This document shows positions 45,036 through 55,067 of a stretch of DNA of 64,000 nucleotides, one piece after another (the stretch's first letter is position 1; every line of letters starts with the position of its first letter). A program made the translations under genes and the position numbers. Source of the stretch: an uncultured Pelagibacteraceae bacterium (GTDB lineage: Bacteria > Pseudomonadota > Alphaproteobacteria > Pelagibacterales > Pelagibacteraceae). The DNA is taken from assembly GCA_902629695.1 (NCBI GenBank), contig CACORY010000001.1, positions 216,566 through 280,565 on the forward strand, read 5' to 3'. The notes under the pieces were generated by a model. The model made no database searches. It was not told the origin of the DNA and saw only the letters and a program-made list of their open reading frames with translations.

Positions 45036-46031
45036 TTATCTACCTATAGCAACCATTTTTTCTACTGATAATCTAGCTTTATCAATAGTTACTTGATCCA
45101 TAGTTATTTCACCAGTTTCATTTTCTAAACAATCTAATATTTTCGGAAGAGTAATTTTTTTCATATGAGGACACATATTACATGGTCTAATGAATTCAAC
45201 ATTAGGATTTTCCACTTGAATATTGTCACTCATTGAACATTCCGTAACCATCATTACTTTTTTTGGCTGGTTATCTTTAACATAATTAATCATACCTGAT
45301 GTTGAACCTGCAAAATCACTTGCTTTAATTACTTCAGGAGGACACTCTGGATGAGCGATTATCTTAATTCCAGGATTATTTTTTCTTATATTTTCAATTT
45401 CTTTTTGATTAAATTGATCGTGCACTATACAAATTCCCTTCCAAGAAATAATTTCAACATCAGTCTGTGAAGCAACATATTTTGCAAGATAATCATCAGG
45501 TAAGAATATTACTTTTTTAACTCCTAATGACTTTACAATTTTAACAGCATTTGCTGAAGTACAACACACATCTGTCTCTGCTTTTACATCTGCTGAAGTA
45601 TTTACATAAGATACAACTGGAACACCTGGATATCTTTCTTTAAGTAACCTTACATCTTTTCCTGTAATAGATGATGACAGAGAACATCCAGCATCCATAT
45701 CTGGTAATAAAACTTTCTTATTTGGACTCATTAATTTTGCAGTCTCAGCCATAAAATGAACTCCAGCCATAACAATTATATCTGCTGAAGTTTTTGATGC
45801 TTCTACAGCTAGAGCCAAAGAGTCTGCAGAAAAATCTGCAATACCATGGTAAATTTCTGGCGTTTGATAATTGTGAGCAAGAATTACTGCATTTTTTTCT
45901 TTTTTGAGTTGATTAATTTTATAAATGTAAGGCGCATGTATTGACCATTCAATCTCAGGCATAACCTTTGATATTTTTTGGTAAATTGGATCTGTAGCTT
46001 CTCTTACTTCTTGATTAAATTCCATAAACAA
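45036..46031 (-). CDS. nadA: Quinolinate synthase
   Basis: ILAHNYQTPEIYHGIADFSADSLALA; VMAGVHFMAETAKLMSPNKKVLLPDMDAGCSL; CNMCPHMKKITL. Confidence 0.96.
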   Translation of the reverse strand: MFMEFNQEVREATDPIYQKISKVMPEIEWSIHAPYIYKINQLKKEKNAVILAHNYQTPEIYHGIADFSADSLALAVEASKTSADIIVMAGVHFMAETAKLMSPNKKVLLPDMDAGCSLSSSITGKDVRLLKERYPGVPVVSYVNTSADVKAETDVCCTSANAVKIVKSLGVKKVIFLPDDYLAKYVASQTDVEIISWKGICIVHDQFNQKEIENIRKNNPGIKIIAHPECPPEVIKASDFAGSTSGMINYVKDNQPKKVMMVTECSMSDNIQVENPNVEFIRPCNMCPHMKKITLPKILDCLENETGEITMDQVTIDKARLSVEKMVAIGR

Positions 46032-46082
46032 AATTTATCAATTTGAAACCTACTTGTCATTGATTTAATGTGGGTCATATTT

Positions 46083-46168
46083 GCGGCCATGCTGAAATTG
46101 GTAGACAGGCACGGTTGAGGGCCGTGTGGACCTAGTCCATGAGAGTTCGAGTCTCTCTGGCCGCACCA
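46083..46168 (+). tRNA. tRNA-Leu (GAG)
   Basis: GCGGCCATGCTGAAATTGGTAGACAGGCACGGTTGAGGGCCGTGTGGACCTAGTCCATGAGAGTTCGAGTCTCTCTGGCCGCACCA; long variable arm; anticodon stem CACGG/CCGTG, loop TTGAGGG. Confidence 0.95.
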
Positions 46169-46172
46169 AAAT

Positions 46173-47060
46173 TTAAATCTTTAACCACTCAGGTATTAAT
46201 ATTTTAAAAGATCCGTTTTTACTTTGAAATATGGAGTCTTTATCAAAATCCTCATGTAAGTATTTTATTAATGCAAATGGATATTCCTCATTAATCAAAA
46301 CTTTTCCGATTTCAACATCATTATTATATATTGTCTCATCTTCTAATAATTTCCCTTTTATAATCTCAATTGGAAATAATCTTTTTGAAAGTTTATTTTT
46401 TAATTTTATTCTTGCTGTATTTTCCTGACCGACATAGCATCCTTTTTTAAAATCTATTCCATTTAATTCCTCAAAGTTACATTCAATACCAAATAATTTA
46501 TTCTTTAATTTATTTAGATTTTTTGGAACAATTCCAAGTTTATGACTTTGCATGTAATAATTTTCAATTTTATCGTCTTTCAATTCAAGTTTTTTTAAAG
46601 ATAAATAAAGTTTTTCTAAATTGATAATTAATCTGGCTCCTAAATGTTTATTTCTTGGATCTAAAATTATGGGATCTTCTCTATATTTAAATGTAAAACC
46701 TAAAATATCTTTTGAACCATTTATAGAAAGATATTTTTCATAACCAAAACTTGCTACGACAAATTCATTGCTGAGATTAAGAATTTCTACTTTGGATCTG
46801 ATTTTGTACAAATGCAACTGTTTAAATATTTCTTCGGATTGAGATTTTTCACAATCAATAAAGAAACCTGATTTATGTTTTACAATAATAAACTCATATA
46901 AAAACTTTCCTTGAGGGGTTAATAAAGATGCAAAACAACTTGAATTATCTGTGACTTTATTAATGTCATTACTAATTAAATTTTGTAAAAAATTTTGAGA
47001 GTCCTCGCCACTTACAAAGAGTAAAGCTCTGTCTTTTAATATATAAACACTGTTTTTCAT
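46173..47060 (-). CDS. ygfZ: YgfZ/GcvT-domain folate-binding protein
   Basis: FLQNLISNDINKV and KGCYVGQENTARIK (YgfZ signature K-G-C-Y-x-G-Q-E). Confidence 0.9.
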   Translation of the reverse strand: MKNSVYILKDRALLFVSGEDSQNFLQNLISNDINKVTDNSSCFASLLTPQGKFLYEFIIVKHKSGFFIDCEKSQSEEIFKQLHLYKIRSKVEILNLSNEFVVASFGYEKYLSINGSKDILGFTFKYREDPIILDPRNKHLGARLIINLEKLYLSLKKLELKDDKIENYYMQSHKLGIVPKNLNKLKNKLFGIECNFEELNGIDFKKGCYVGQENTARIKLKNKLSKRLFPIEIIKGKLLEDETIYNNDVEIGKVLINEEYPFALIKYLHEDFDKDSIFQSKNGSFKILIPEWLKI

Positions 47061-47103
47061 ATTTGATTGATATACATTTTTAATATAATAACTTTTTTTA
47101 GAA

Positions 47104-48414
47104 ATGTTAGATCTAATAATAAAAAATGGACAGTGTTATATTAATGGAAAATTAGAAGAGAGAGATATCGCTGTTAAAGATGGTAAAATTATTAAGATAG
47201 GTGAAGTTTCAGAGGAAGCAAAAGAAGTTTACGATGCAAAAAATCAAATTGTTTTACCAGGCTGTATAGATACTCAAACACATTTTAGAGAACCAGGCTC
47301 AACTGATACAGAGGATCTTCATTCAGGTAGTAGAGCTGCAATAGTGGGAGGTATCACAGCTGTATTTGAAATGCCAAATACCAATCCACCGACTGCAAAC
47401 ATAAAAGAATTTCAAAGAAAACTAGATCTTGCTAAAAATAGAATGTTTTGCAATTATGCTTTTTATTTTGGAGCAACAGCTGACAACGTAGGTCAATTAG
47501 CAGAACTAAAAGACTTAGAAGGATGTTGTGGTATAAAACTATTTGCAGGATCTTCGACAGGTAATCTTTTAGTAGCAGAGGAAGAGGATATTGATAAAGT
47601 ATTTCAAAACTGTTCTAAAGTTGTAGCAGTACATTCAGAAGACGAGGAAATTTTAAATAAAAATAAAAAATTGATTAAACAAGGAGATGTGCATTCTCAT
47701 CCTGTGTGGAGAAGTGAAGAGTGTGCAATGTCATCGACAAGAAGAATAGTTAGAATTGCTGAAAAATATAACAAAAAAGCTCATGTACTTCATATAACAA
47801 CTAAACAGGAAATAGATTTTTTATCTCAACACAAAGGAAATATTACATTTGAAATTACTCCCCAGCATCTAACTATCTATGCACCAGATTGTTATGATAA
47901 ACTTGGAACTTATGCACAAATGAATCCGCCCATAAGAGATAAATCTCATTACGATCGATTGTGGTATGCAGTAAAAAATAATTTAAATGATACTATTGGT
48001 TCAGATCATGCTCCTCATTTAAAAGTTAATAAAGATAAAGAATATCCGAACTCACCTTCAGGAATGCCAGGCGTTCAAACTCTCATGCCAGTAATGTTGA
48101 ACCACGTTAATGATGGAAAATTATCACTTAATCAGTTGATTAATTTAGTGTGTGAAAATCCAGTAAAAATTTTTGGAATTAAAAATAAAGGATTTATCAA
48201 AGAAAATTACGATGCAGATTTTACTATAGTAGATATGAATAAAAAGATTATTATTAAGAATGAAAATATTGAGAGTAAATGTGGATGGTCACCTTTTAAT
48301 GGAGTTGAATTTAAGGGTACACCAATGGCCACAATTATCTCCGGAAAAATAAAAATGAAAGATGGTAAGATTTTAGGAGATCCAGAGGGAACGGCTTTAG
48401 AATTTTCGAATTAA
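47104..48414 (+). CDS. pyrC: Dihydroorotase (type I)
   Basis: LPGCIDTQTHFREPGSTDTEDLHSGSRAAIVGGITAVFEMPNT; IGSDHAPH. Confidence 0.93.
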   Translation: MLDLIIKNGQCYINGKLEERDIAVKDGKIIKIGEVSEEAKEVYDAKNQIVLPGCIDTQTHFREPGSTDTEDLHSGSRAAIVGGITAVFEMPNTNPPTANIKEFQRKLDLAKNRMFCNYAFYFGATADNVGQLAELKDLEGCCGIKLFAGSSTGNLLVAEEEDIDKVFQNCSKVVAVHSEDEEILNKNKKLIKQGDVHSHPVWRSEECAMSSTRRIVRIAEKYNKKAHVLHITTKQEIDFLSQHKGNITFEITPQHLTIYAPDCYDKLGTYAQMNPPIRDKSHYDRLWYAVKNNLNDTIGSDHAPHLKVNKDKEYPNSPSGMPGVQTLMPVMLNHVNDGKLSLNQLINLVCENPVKIFGIKNKGFIKENYDADFTIVDMNKKIIIKNENIESKCGWSPFNGVEFKGTPMATIISGKIKMKDGKILGDPEGTALEFSN

Positions 48415-50682
48415 ATTAATAGTTGCCTCATCAAATTCTTCAGGTCTCATAGCATTATTAGTCAATTTAAAATCAATCAGATAATCGTTTATTTTTTTAC
48501 TCAAAACATAATTAGATTTCAATTCATCGCCCCCAGTTATTGAAAAAGCGTAATTTGTTTCTTTATTGGGCAAATATCCAATTGCTATGTGGACTTTATC
48601 GGTATGACCTGATCCTAGAGCTTGATTACGTTCATAGATTAAAAAGAGACTAAAATTATCCTGCAACACTATATCAATACCAATCTCTCCATTAATATTA
48701 TGCAACGCTCCTGAGTGCAAGGTGTCACTAAAGTTTACGCTGTTATCACCCGTATAAGTATATTTGAAATTTGAGGAACGATCTATATCGATAACGTATT
48801 CAATTTTTCCATGTCTTTTCAAAGTATATTTATCATCAGTCAAATCTTGAACTGCAGCAAATCCTGCTCTGATTTTCTTCGTTCGAATATGTTGATTTTC
48901 TACATCAATACCACCAGTGCCAACTTCTTTATAGGATCCTAAAATAGTGTGACCAATATCAAATCTTCCAGAAGGAATAAAAGTGAAATTATCTTTTTTA
49001 ATTTCATCTTTTACTCTTATGGTTCCGTATATCTGTTTTCCTGTTCTATTAGCAGTAAACTTTTTACCTTCTAGAACAGTTAATAAGTCCGATTTTAATT
49101 TTCCAATCCCAATAAAAGTATCAAGAAATTTAGTATCATCTTCTATTGGGGATGTAGAATAATAGGTAATATTAAATGTATCCGTATCTAAATTGCTTCC
49201 ACCAGTTCCAACATCGACATTATTTCTACCAACTCTAAATGCTAGGCCTTGTATACCATTTTCTTCAGTAAATTTATCTGCACCAAAGGTGATTGCATCT
49301 GTATCAATTTTTTTGGTGGAAGAAATACTGGTATCACCAATTCTGCCAATATTAATACTGCCTTCACTCCAATAAAACACATCTTCATCTTTATTTTTTT
49401 TCTTAACTTTTGAAGCAGAGGCTTTAACCACCTCAGTTAAAGAAGCTAATCTTTCATTGGTAAAATTAAAATTAATATTTAAATTTGTTAAATTTTGTTT
49501 GTCTTTATTTCTTCTAATCCATTTTAAACGATTGAGTGCACTATCAGTTGCATGATCAATAGTTCTTTTAGCAATTTCTATTTGGGCTAATGCCATTCCA
49601 GTTCGATCTTTATTTTCAACAATTGGAGGACATGTCTCAGAAAAAATAGTAAATGGACAAACTAAATCATACTCCATTATCTCATCAAAACCACTGTTTC
49701 CAAAATCAGCTCCAATGTATAATTTTAAACCACTTGAATTAAATGCAACTCCTCTAGGTTGTTGATTGTCTGGAGATGCATTATTGAGATCAAATTTACC
49801 ATCCATAACAAATGATGAAGTATCAAAAGCATTTGTAAGGGAAATCTGACTAATACCTTCATTGTGATTTCCGTGACTAATAATAAAAATTCTTTTTCCA
49901 TTAGCGCTAAACCTAATTCCTGCTGAGTTGATTACATCAGCAGTGGTACCTGTGCCCATATCAATTCCAGCTGTTGTTACAATTTGAATTGAAGTTACGT
50001 CATACGGGGTTGAAAGTGTGTATTCTAATAATTTAGCAGAATTATCACTAGCCTCAAACCAACTCAAAAATAATTTCGTACCGGTGTTGTTAAATTCAAA
50101 ACCTTGTAGCCTTACGTGTTCATGTCCTACATAATCTTCATCAACCCTTGAAAAATTTCCAGCTGCACTATCACTTAAATTAGCAATGGTATCAAGGTCG
50201 ACCTCTTGTGCAAACTGACAAGTAGAAATATCATAAGGTGTAGTTAAATCATATCTAAAAAGGTTATCACTATCAGCACTATTAGTACGCGTTCTGCTCG
50301 CAACAAATAATTTTGTTCCATCATTATTAAATTCCAAATCATACACTGCACGGACACCAGCAACTGGAATTTCACTCATTGCACATCTTTCACTATCACC
50401 TGCATAAGTTCTTGAGCTTATATCGTAAGGTGTACTTAAGTTAAATTCGTTAACATGAACAGTATCTTCTGCAGGTTTTTCTGGCTGAGTGGAACTTATA
50501 AAAACTTTTGTTCCATCATTATTAAATTCGATACCAGCTATACCTCTAATTCGAGTTTTTTCATTTGACTCATCATCAAATATTACAGTTTGTACGTGTG
50601 TAAGAGTTGCTTCTCCAAAAGATTTAGAAATTGGAAACAATAAAATAAATATAACTAATATTCTTTTAGCCAAGGTCATCAT
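48397..50682 (-). CDS. Exported protein: propeller-like repeats plus C-terminal outer-membrane barrel-like domain (autotransporter-like)
   Basis: Signal peptide MMTLAKRILVIFILLFPISKSFG; about 5 repeats FNNDGTKVFISS / FNNDGTKLFVAS / FNNTGTKLFLSW / FSANGKRIFIIS / FNSSGLKLYIGA alternating with STPYDIS; alternating polar/aromatic C-terminal half ending in Phe. Confidence 0.7.
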   Translation of the reverse strand: MMTLAKRILVIFILLFPISKSFGEATLTHVQTVIFDDESNEKTRIRGIAGIEFNNDGTKVFISSTQPEKPAEDTVHVNEFNLSTPYDISSRTYAGDSERCAMSEIPVAGVRAVYDLEFNNDGTKLFVASRTRTNSADSDNLFRYDLTTPYDISTCQFAQEVDLDTIANLSDSAAGNFSRVDEDYVGHEHVRLQGFEFNNTGTKLFLSWFEASDNSAKLLEYTLSTPYDVTSIQIVTTAGIDMGTGTTADVINSAGIRFSANGKRIFIISHGNHNEGISQISLTNAFDTSSFVMDGKFDLNNASPDNQQPRGVAFNSSGLKLYIGADFGNSGFDEIMEYDLVCPFTIFSETCPPIVENKDRTGMALAQIEIAKRTIDHATDSALNRLKWIRRNKDKQNLTNLNINFNFTNERLASLTEVVKASASKVKKKNKDEDVFYWSEGSINIGRIGDTSISSTKKIDTDAITFGADKFTEENGIQGLAFRVGRNNVDVGTGGSNLDTDTFNITYYSTSPIEDDTKFLDTFIGIGKLKSDLLTVLEGKKFTANRTGKQIYGTIRVKDEIKKDNFTFIPSGRFDIGHTILGSYKEVGTGGIDVENQHIRTKKIRAGFAAVQDLTDDKYTLKRHGKIEYVIDIDRSSNFKYTYTGDNSVNFSDTLHSGALHNINGEIGIDIVLQDNFSLFLIYERNQALGSGHTDKVHIAIGYLPNKETNYAFSITGGDELKSNYVLSKKINDYLIDFKLTNNAMRPEEFDEATINLIRKF
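49700..50550 (-). repeat. Intragenic tandem protein repeats (propeller-like, about 5 copies)
   Basis: Repeated F(N/S)xxGxKxFI...Y(D)(I/V)(S/T) units in the N-terminal half of the 48397..50682 product; boundaries approximate. Confidence 0.7.
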
Positions 50683-50839
50683 TTTTTTTTACAGCAATTT
50701 TAATCTAATTCATCTTTTTTTTAGCCTAAAATTAGTAGTAAATTATTATTTTTTTAACCATTATGGGCAATTAAACCTTTTGAGATTTCATAAAAAAGTA
50801 TAATCTTGTCTTTAAGAAAATTTCTAAATAAAAAATATT

Positions 50840-51853
50840 ATGTTTGAAAAATTAGAAGAATTAGCCAAAAACAACAAGAAAATTTCGGACTTTCATATTA
50901 GAAGTGGCTGGCCATTAGCTTTTAGACAAACAGGAGAAATTCATAAAATACCAGAAGTAATTGTTAAAGCTCAAGATCTTCAAGATTTATTATCAACAAA
51001 TTGTAATGAAGTTGAAATGAAAAGATTTACTGAAACACATGAGTTAGACTCTTCAGTTACTCTTAGCGGATTAAGATTTAGAGCTAACTTTTATAAAACT
51101 ATTACAGGACCAGCTGCAGTATTAAGAAGAGTAGAAAGCGTTATACCTGAAATGGGACAGTTTGATCTACCACAAGTTCTTTATGATATTATTGATATGC
51201 ACAAAGGTCTTGTTCTTGTTACAGGTCCAACAGGATCTGGAAAATCAACTACGCTTGCAGCTATCATAAATGAAATTAATAAAACCAGAACTGCAAATAT
51301 TATTACTGTTGAAGACCCAGTTGAATTTATTCATAAAGATGTAAAAAGTATTGTCTCTCATAGAGAGGTGGGAAAACAAACCAAAACTTTTGCAAGTGCA
51401 TTAAAAGCGGCACTTCGAGAAGATCCAGATGTAATTTTAGTAGGTGAGATGAGAGATTTAGAAACAGTTTCATTAGCTTTAACAGCTGCAGAAACAGGTC
51501 ACTTGGTTTTTGGAACATTACACACAAGTGGTGCACCAAATACTATCAACAGAATTATCGACGTGTTTCCACCTGAACAACAAGCTCAAATTCGAGCACA
51601 AATTTCAACATCATTAAAGATGGTTGTTACTCAAAGACTTTTAAAAACTAAAGACGGCCAAGGTCGTTGTGGTGCTTTTGAGGTGATGAAGTGTACAGCC
51701 CCAATTCAAAACTTAATAAGAGAGTCTAAAATTCATCAAATCCCAAGCATCATGCAAACTGCTGTTAAAGAAGGAATGATAACAATGCAGAAATCATTAG
51801 AAGAACTTGTTAAAGCTGGGAAAATTGATGCTGGTGCAGGAAAAGAACATTAA
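50840..51853 (+). CDS. pilT: Type IV pilus retraction ATPase PilT-like
   Basis: Walker A VTGPTGSGKSTT; IITVEDPVEFIHKD; ALREDPDVILVGEMRDLETVSLALTAAETGHLVFGTLHT. Confidence 0.94.
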   Translation: MFEKLEELAKNNKKISDFHIRSGWPLAFRQTGEIHKIPEVIVKAQDLQDLLSTNCNEVEMKRFTETHELDSSVTLSGLRFRANFYKTITGPAAVLRRVESVIPEMGQFDLPQVLYDIIDMHKGLVLVTGPTGSGKSTTLAAIINEINKTRTANIITVEDPVEFIHKDVKSIVSHREVGKQTKTFASALKAALREDPDVILVGEMRDLETVSLALTAAETGHLVFGTLHTSGAPNTINRIIDVFPPEQQAQIRAQISTSLKMVVTQRLLKTKDGQGRCGAFEVMKCTAPIQNLIRESKIHQIPSIMQTAVKEGMITMQKSLEELVKAGKIDAGAGKEH

Positions 51854-52523
51854 AGGTTTTAATATACTAGAGTTGATTGTTGTTCTCGCAATCATCGGAG
51901 TTATATCTGCTTCAGCTTATCCAAAGTTTTCATCGTGGAAAAAAGGTAGAGAAGTAAGAACTGATGCTCTTAAAGTAAAAAAAGTATTTGAGGGTATTAA
52001 TGCTCAGGTTCAAAGAGGCCAATTTGCATTTGTACAAGTTTTAATTGGTGTAAATGATGATAATGTTATTTTTACCACTAGAGGCATGAAAACAGATACT
52101 TTAGCTCAAAAAATTAATAATGGTGATAGTGCATGGAACACAACTATATCTTCAAGATGTGATATGACTACACCAGATTATTGGGACGTAGATGGCTCAG
52201 AGGTAAACGATATTGAAGTTCAGTCAATAACATTCGAGGATATCACTACTAATTTAGCAGGTGATTCTGCGGTATGCTTTTCTAAAAATGCTAGGTGGTT
52301 TAGTGGAGCTGGAGATCTACTCAGTGGAACAGGCAATGACTCTGTAGTCGATGAAAGTTTAATAATATGTAAAAGAGATGGTGATAATACATGTGTACTC
52401 AGTGCATCTGGTGAACCTGCTGACACAGAAGATAATTTGATGTATTCTTTAGATTGGACTAGATTTGGAGAAATTACTTTAGACAAATGGAGCAGTAAAT
52501 CGTCAGAGTGGGTTTTGCAATAA
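51807..52523 (+). CDS. Type IV pilin/pseudopilin-like protein
   Basis: Class III signal KNIKG|FNILELIVVLAIIGVISASAYPKF with Glu5; overlaps pilT 3' end; start may be 51828. Confidence 0.88.
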   Translation: MLKLGKLMLVQEKNIKGFNILELIVVLAIIGVISASAYPKFSSWKKGREVRTDALKVKKVFEGINAQVQRGQFAFVQVLIGVNDDNVIFTTRGMKTDTLAQKINNGDSAWNTTISSRCDMTTPDYWDVDGSEVNDIEVQSITFEDITTNLAGDSAVCFSKNARWFSGAGDLLSGTGNDSVVDESLIICKRDGDNTCVLSASGEPADTEDNLMYSLDWTRFGEITLDKWSSKSSEWVLQ

Positions 52524-52524
52524 T

Positions 52525-53232
52525 ATGAGAAAAATAAAAAATATTTTAGGTTTAACAATTTTAGAAGGACTTATTTCAACAGCAATTGTTGGTATTGGTT
52601 TTATCGCTATACTTCAAATGGTAAATTATTCAGTACAATCAATTGATACATCTGGAGAGAGAACTAAAGCTAATTACTTAGTTAGCATGATTGCAGAAGA
52701 TATCATTGGTTATAAAGATTCTGTTTATGGAGTAGATCCAAATGTAGATAAAGTTGCTATAAGTATTGATGGTACAGTGACAATTAATGAGGAAGAAAGA
52801 GAAAATGCAAGAAGATTTACGGAACATTTAGCTCACGATAATGTAGAATTTTTTACGGGAGCATGTGGATCGTCAAATTTAGCTACCGCTGCTATTGGTA
52901 CAACTGGTACAACAGAACAACAAGAAAGTTCACCAAGCTCAAGTGCACCAACTAGTATTTATGGCTCACAATTTTCAGATGGTCCACAAAATAAAGAGCA
53001 GAAATGGATGACAATATTTGGAGAGGATCGTTATTTGAAATGTAGAGGCGATAAAGATATTAAAAAAGTAAAAATGTATAAAATTTGCAGATGGAATGAT
53101 GCATGTTCAAATTATGTTGACCCCCGAATTAATGATAACGGAATGTATATTGGAAGAATTCAGGTTAATTTAAACAATGGAAAAAAAAGAAAGTTTTTAT
53201 ACTTTCAAGCTGATTACAACACAAGAAAATGA
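52525..53232 (+). CDS. PilV-like minor pilin/pseudopilin
   Basis: NILG|LTILEGLISTAIVGIGFIAILQMV class III signal. Confidence 0.85.
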   Translation: MRKIKNILGLTILEGLISTAIVGIGFIAILQMVNYSVQSIDTSGERTKANYLVSMIAEDIIGYKDSVYGVDPNVDKVAISIDGTVTINEEERENARRFTEHLAHDNVEFFTGACGSSNLATAAIGTTGTTEQQESSPSSSAPTSIYGSQFSDGPQNKEQKWMTIFGEDRYLKCRGDKDIKKVKMYKICRWNDACSNYVDPRINDNGMYIGRIQVNLNNGKKRKFLYFQADYNTRK

Positions 53233-54149
53233 AAAAAAATAAATTTAAAAATATTGCAGGTTTAACTCTTTTAGAGATGCTCATTGGAGTTGTGATTTCA
53301 TCGATTATGATGGGAGCAATTTATACTACATATACAGTTGTTAATAATAGCTATAGCCAGGTAACAGAGAGAGCAAAAATTAGTCGATCTGGTAGAGATA
53401 TTGTGGAAATGATGATGAGGGACATTAGAATGGCGGGTTTTAAATATATGTTAGGCACCAACACTCTTGGTTTACCTAATAGAAGTTATTTAGAGTTTGT
53501 AGGTGGTGATACTACTATTGCAGAAAGTCATGATCCAATAATTATAGAAAAAGGTGAGAGTGCCTTAGGACCAGCGGAAGGTTCTTATAGCAAAATAGAA
53601 ATACAAGGGCACCCAGACGAAGGTAGTAAATGTTGTGACAGGATACATATAGTTTATGATGATTTTAATCAAAATGATACAACTCAACCATATAAGAGAT
53701 ATAAGATTACCTATTATGCTGCACCAATTACAGATGGTGATGGACAAAGGTATGCTGCATATAAATCTCTTATAAGCTGGTCTCAACCAATAGACTCTGA
53801 AAGTGGTACTTGGGTTGATAATTGCCCAGAATGTTATGTTGGACAAAAAATTCGTGACCACATAGTGGATATGGAATTTGTTCCACTGGATGCTGAGGGT
53901 AGAGTACTTTCTCCATTGCCTCGTCCTGGCTCAGATACTGCAGCTAGGGATAATCTTTACAAAATTAGAGCAGTTGATTTAATAATTACTTTTAGATCAA
54001 AAAGTAATTTCTATAAATTTAAATCGGCATCAGGCAAACCTCGTTATGTAAAAGGTTTAGGAGACAGAGGACATGATTTTGATGATACTAAATTAAGAGA
54101 CTCAGTTGTTGTTACTATCCACACAAGAAATATAGGAGGTGGGATATAA
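53229..54149 (+). CDS. PilW-like minor pilin/pseudopilin
   Basis: NIAG|LTLLEMLIGVVISSIMMGAIYTTYTV; RSGRDIVEMMMRDIRMAGFKY typical of PilW. Confidence 0.88.
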   Translation: MKKNKFKNIAGLTLLEMLIGVVISSIMMGAIYTTYTVVNNSYSQVTERAKISRSGRDIVEMMMRDIRMAGFKYMLGTNTLGLPNRSYLEFVGGDTTIAESHDPIIIEKGESALGPAEGSYSKIEIQGHPDEGSKCCDRIHIVYDDFNQNDTTQPYKRYKITYYAAPITDGDGQRYAAYKSLISWSQPIDSESGTWVDNCPECYVGQKIRDHIVDMEFVPLDAEGRVLSPLPRPGSDTAARDNLYKIRAVDLIITFRSKSNFYKFKSASGKPRYVKGLGDRGHDFDDTKLRDSVVVTIHTRNIGGGI

Positions 54150-54151
54150 TC

Positions 54152-54997
54152 ATGAAACGTAAAAATGAAAAAGGATTTGCATTAGTTTTATCACTTTTAC
54201 TTTTACTTGTAATGTCTTTGATGGGAGGAGCACTTATTGTTATTTCTTCAACTGACCACCAAAGTAATAATTCAAGCGATGAATATCAACAAACTTTTTA
54301 TGTAGCTGAGACCGCATTGCTTGAAGGAGAAAAATGGATAATCAACCAAAGAATGGGTCCCTGGATTTCAACATCAACAGTTGAATCTGAAGACACCTCA
54401 GGAATGACTAGTGATGAAAAAGCAAGTTGGGACTCGATGATCGAACAAATGAAAACTACGGCGGTTCAAGGAATGTCAAGATATGTTGATAAAAGAGATT
54501 TGCCTACTAACAGAAATGTGGTTACAAATACTCCGTGCTTCAATAGTTATAGAAATATTGCTAAAAGTAATGTCGAAATAGATGGCACTACTCATTCAAA
54601 TACATTAGCAGTTGCAGCCCATGCGGTGAATAAAAACTTTGGATCATTAATACAACAAGTTTTTTCAGATTCTTCTCTTGATAATTTAACTGATGCAGAC
54701 ACTATTCAAAAAGAAAAAGCCCACATGGATAGATTTAGGTATGAGTATTTTATCGTCAATATTGGAACTGCAAATTTTCGTGGAGCAGGAGCTAGTTTAA
54801 AAAAAACTACTACTAATACACAATCATCAGGTACCGCGTATAAAATTTATGGTTGTGGCTATATGATGGATAAAAGCGACTCAAAAAGTAGCGCTGAAAT
54901 TGGCTCGGGTTTTACTGATGAAGGCTGGGCTGAAATTGATGGAAAAAGACCAGACATCTTAGTAGCCCTAGAAACTGTGGTTGTTGTGTCAAATTGA
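54152..54997 (+). CDS. PilX-like minor pilin
   Basis: KG|FALVLSLLLLLVMSLMGGALIVISSTDHQSNNSSDEYQQTFYVAETALLEGEKWI, PilX N-terminal family pattern. Confidence 0.87.
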   Translation: MKRKNEKGFALVLSLLLLLVMSLMGGALIVISSTDHQSNNSSDEYQQTFYVAETALLEGEKWIINQRMGPWISTSTVESEDTSGMTSDEKASWDSMIEQMKTTAVQGMSRYVDKRDLPTNRNVVTNTPCFNSYRNIAKSNVEIDGTTHSNTLAVAAHAVNKNFGSLIQQVFSDSSLDNLTDADTIQKEKAHMDRFRYEYFIVNIGTANFRGAGASLKKTTTNTQSSGTAYKIYGCGYMMDKSDSKSSAEIGSGFTDEGWAEIDGKRPDILVALETVVVVSN

Positions 54998-55067
54998 TAT
55001 GCTCAAAATAAGTAATTTCTTTAAAAAGAGCCTTTTAAAAATAAACTCAAAATTTTATAATATTTTT

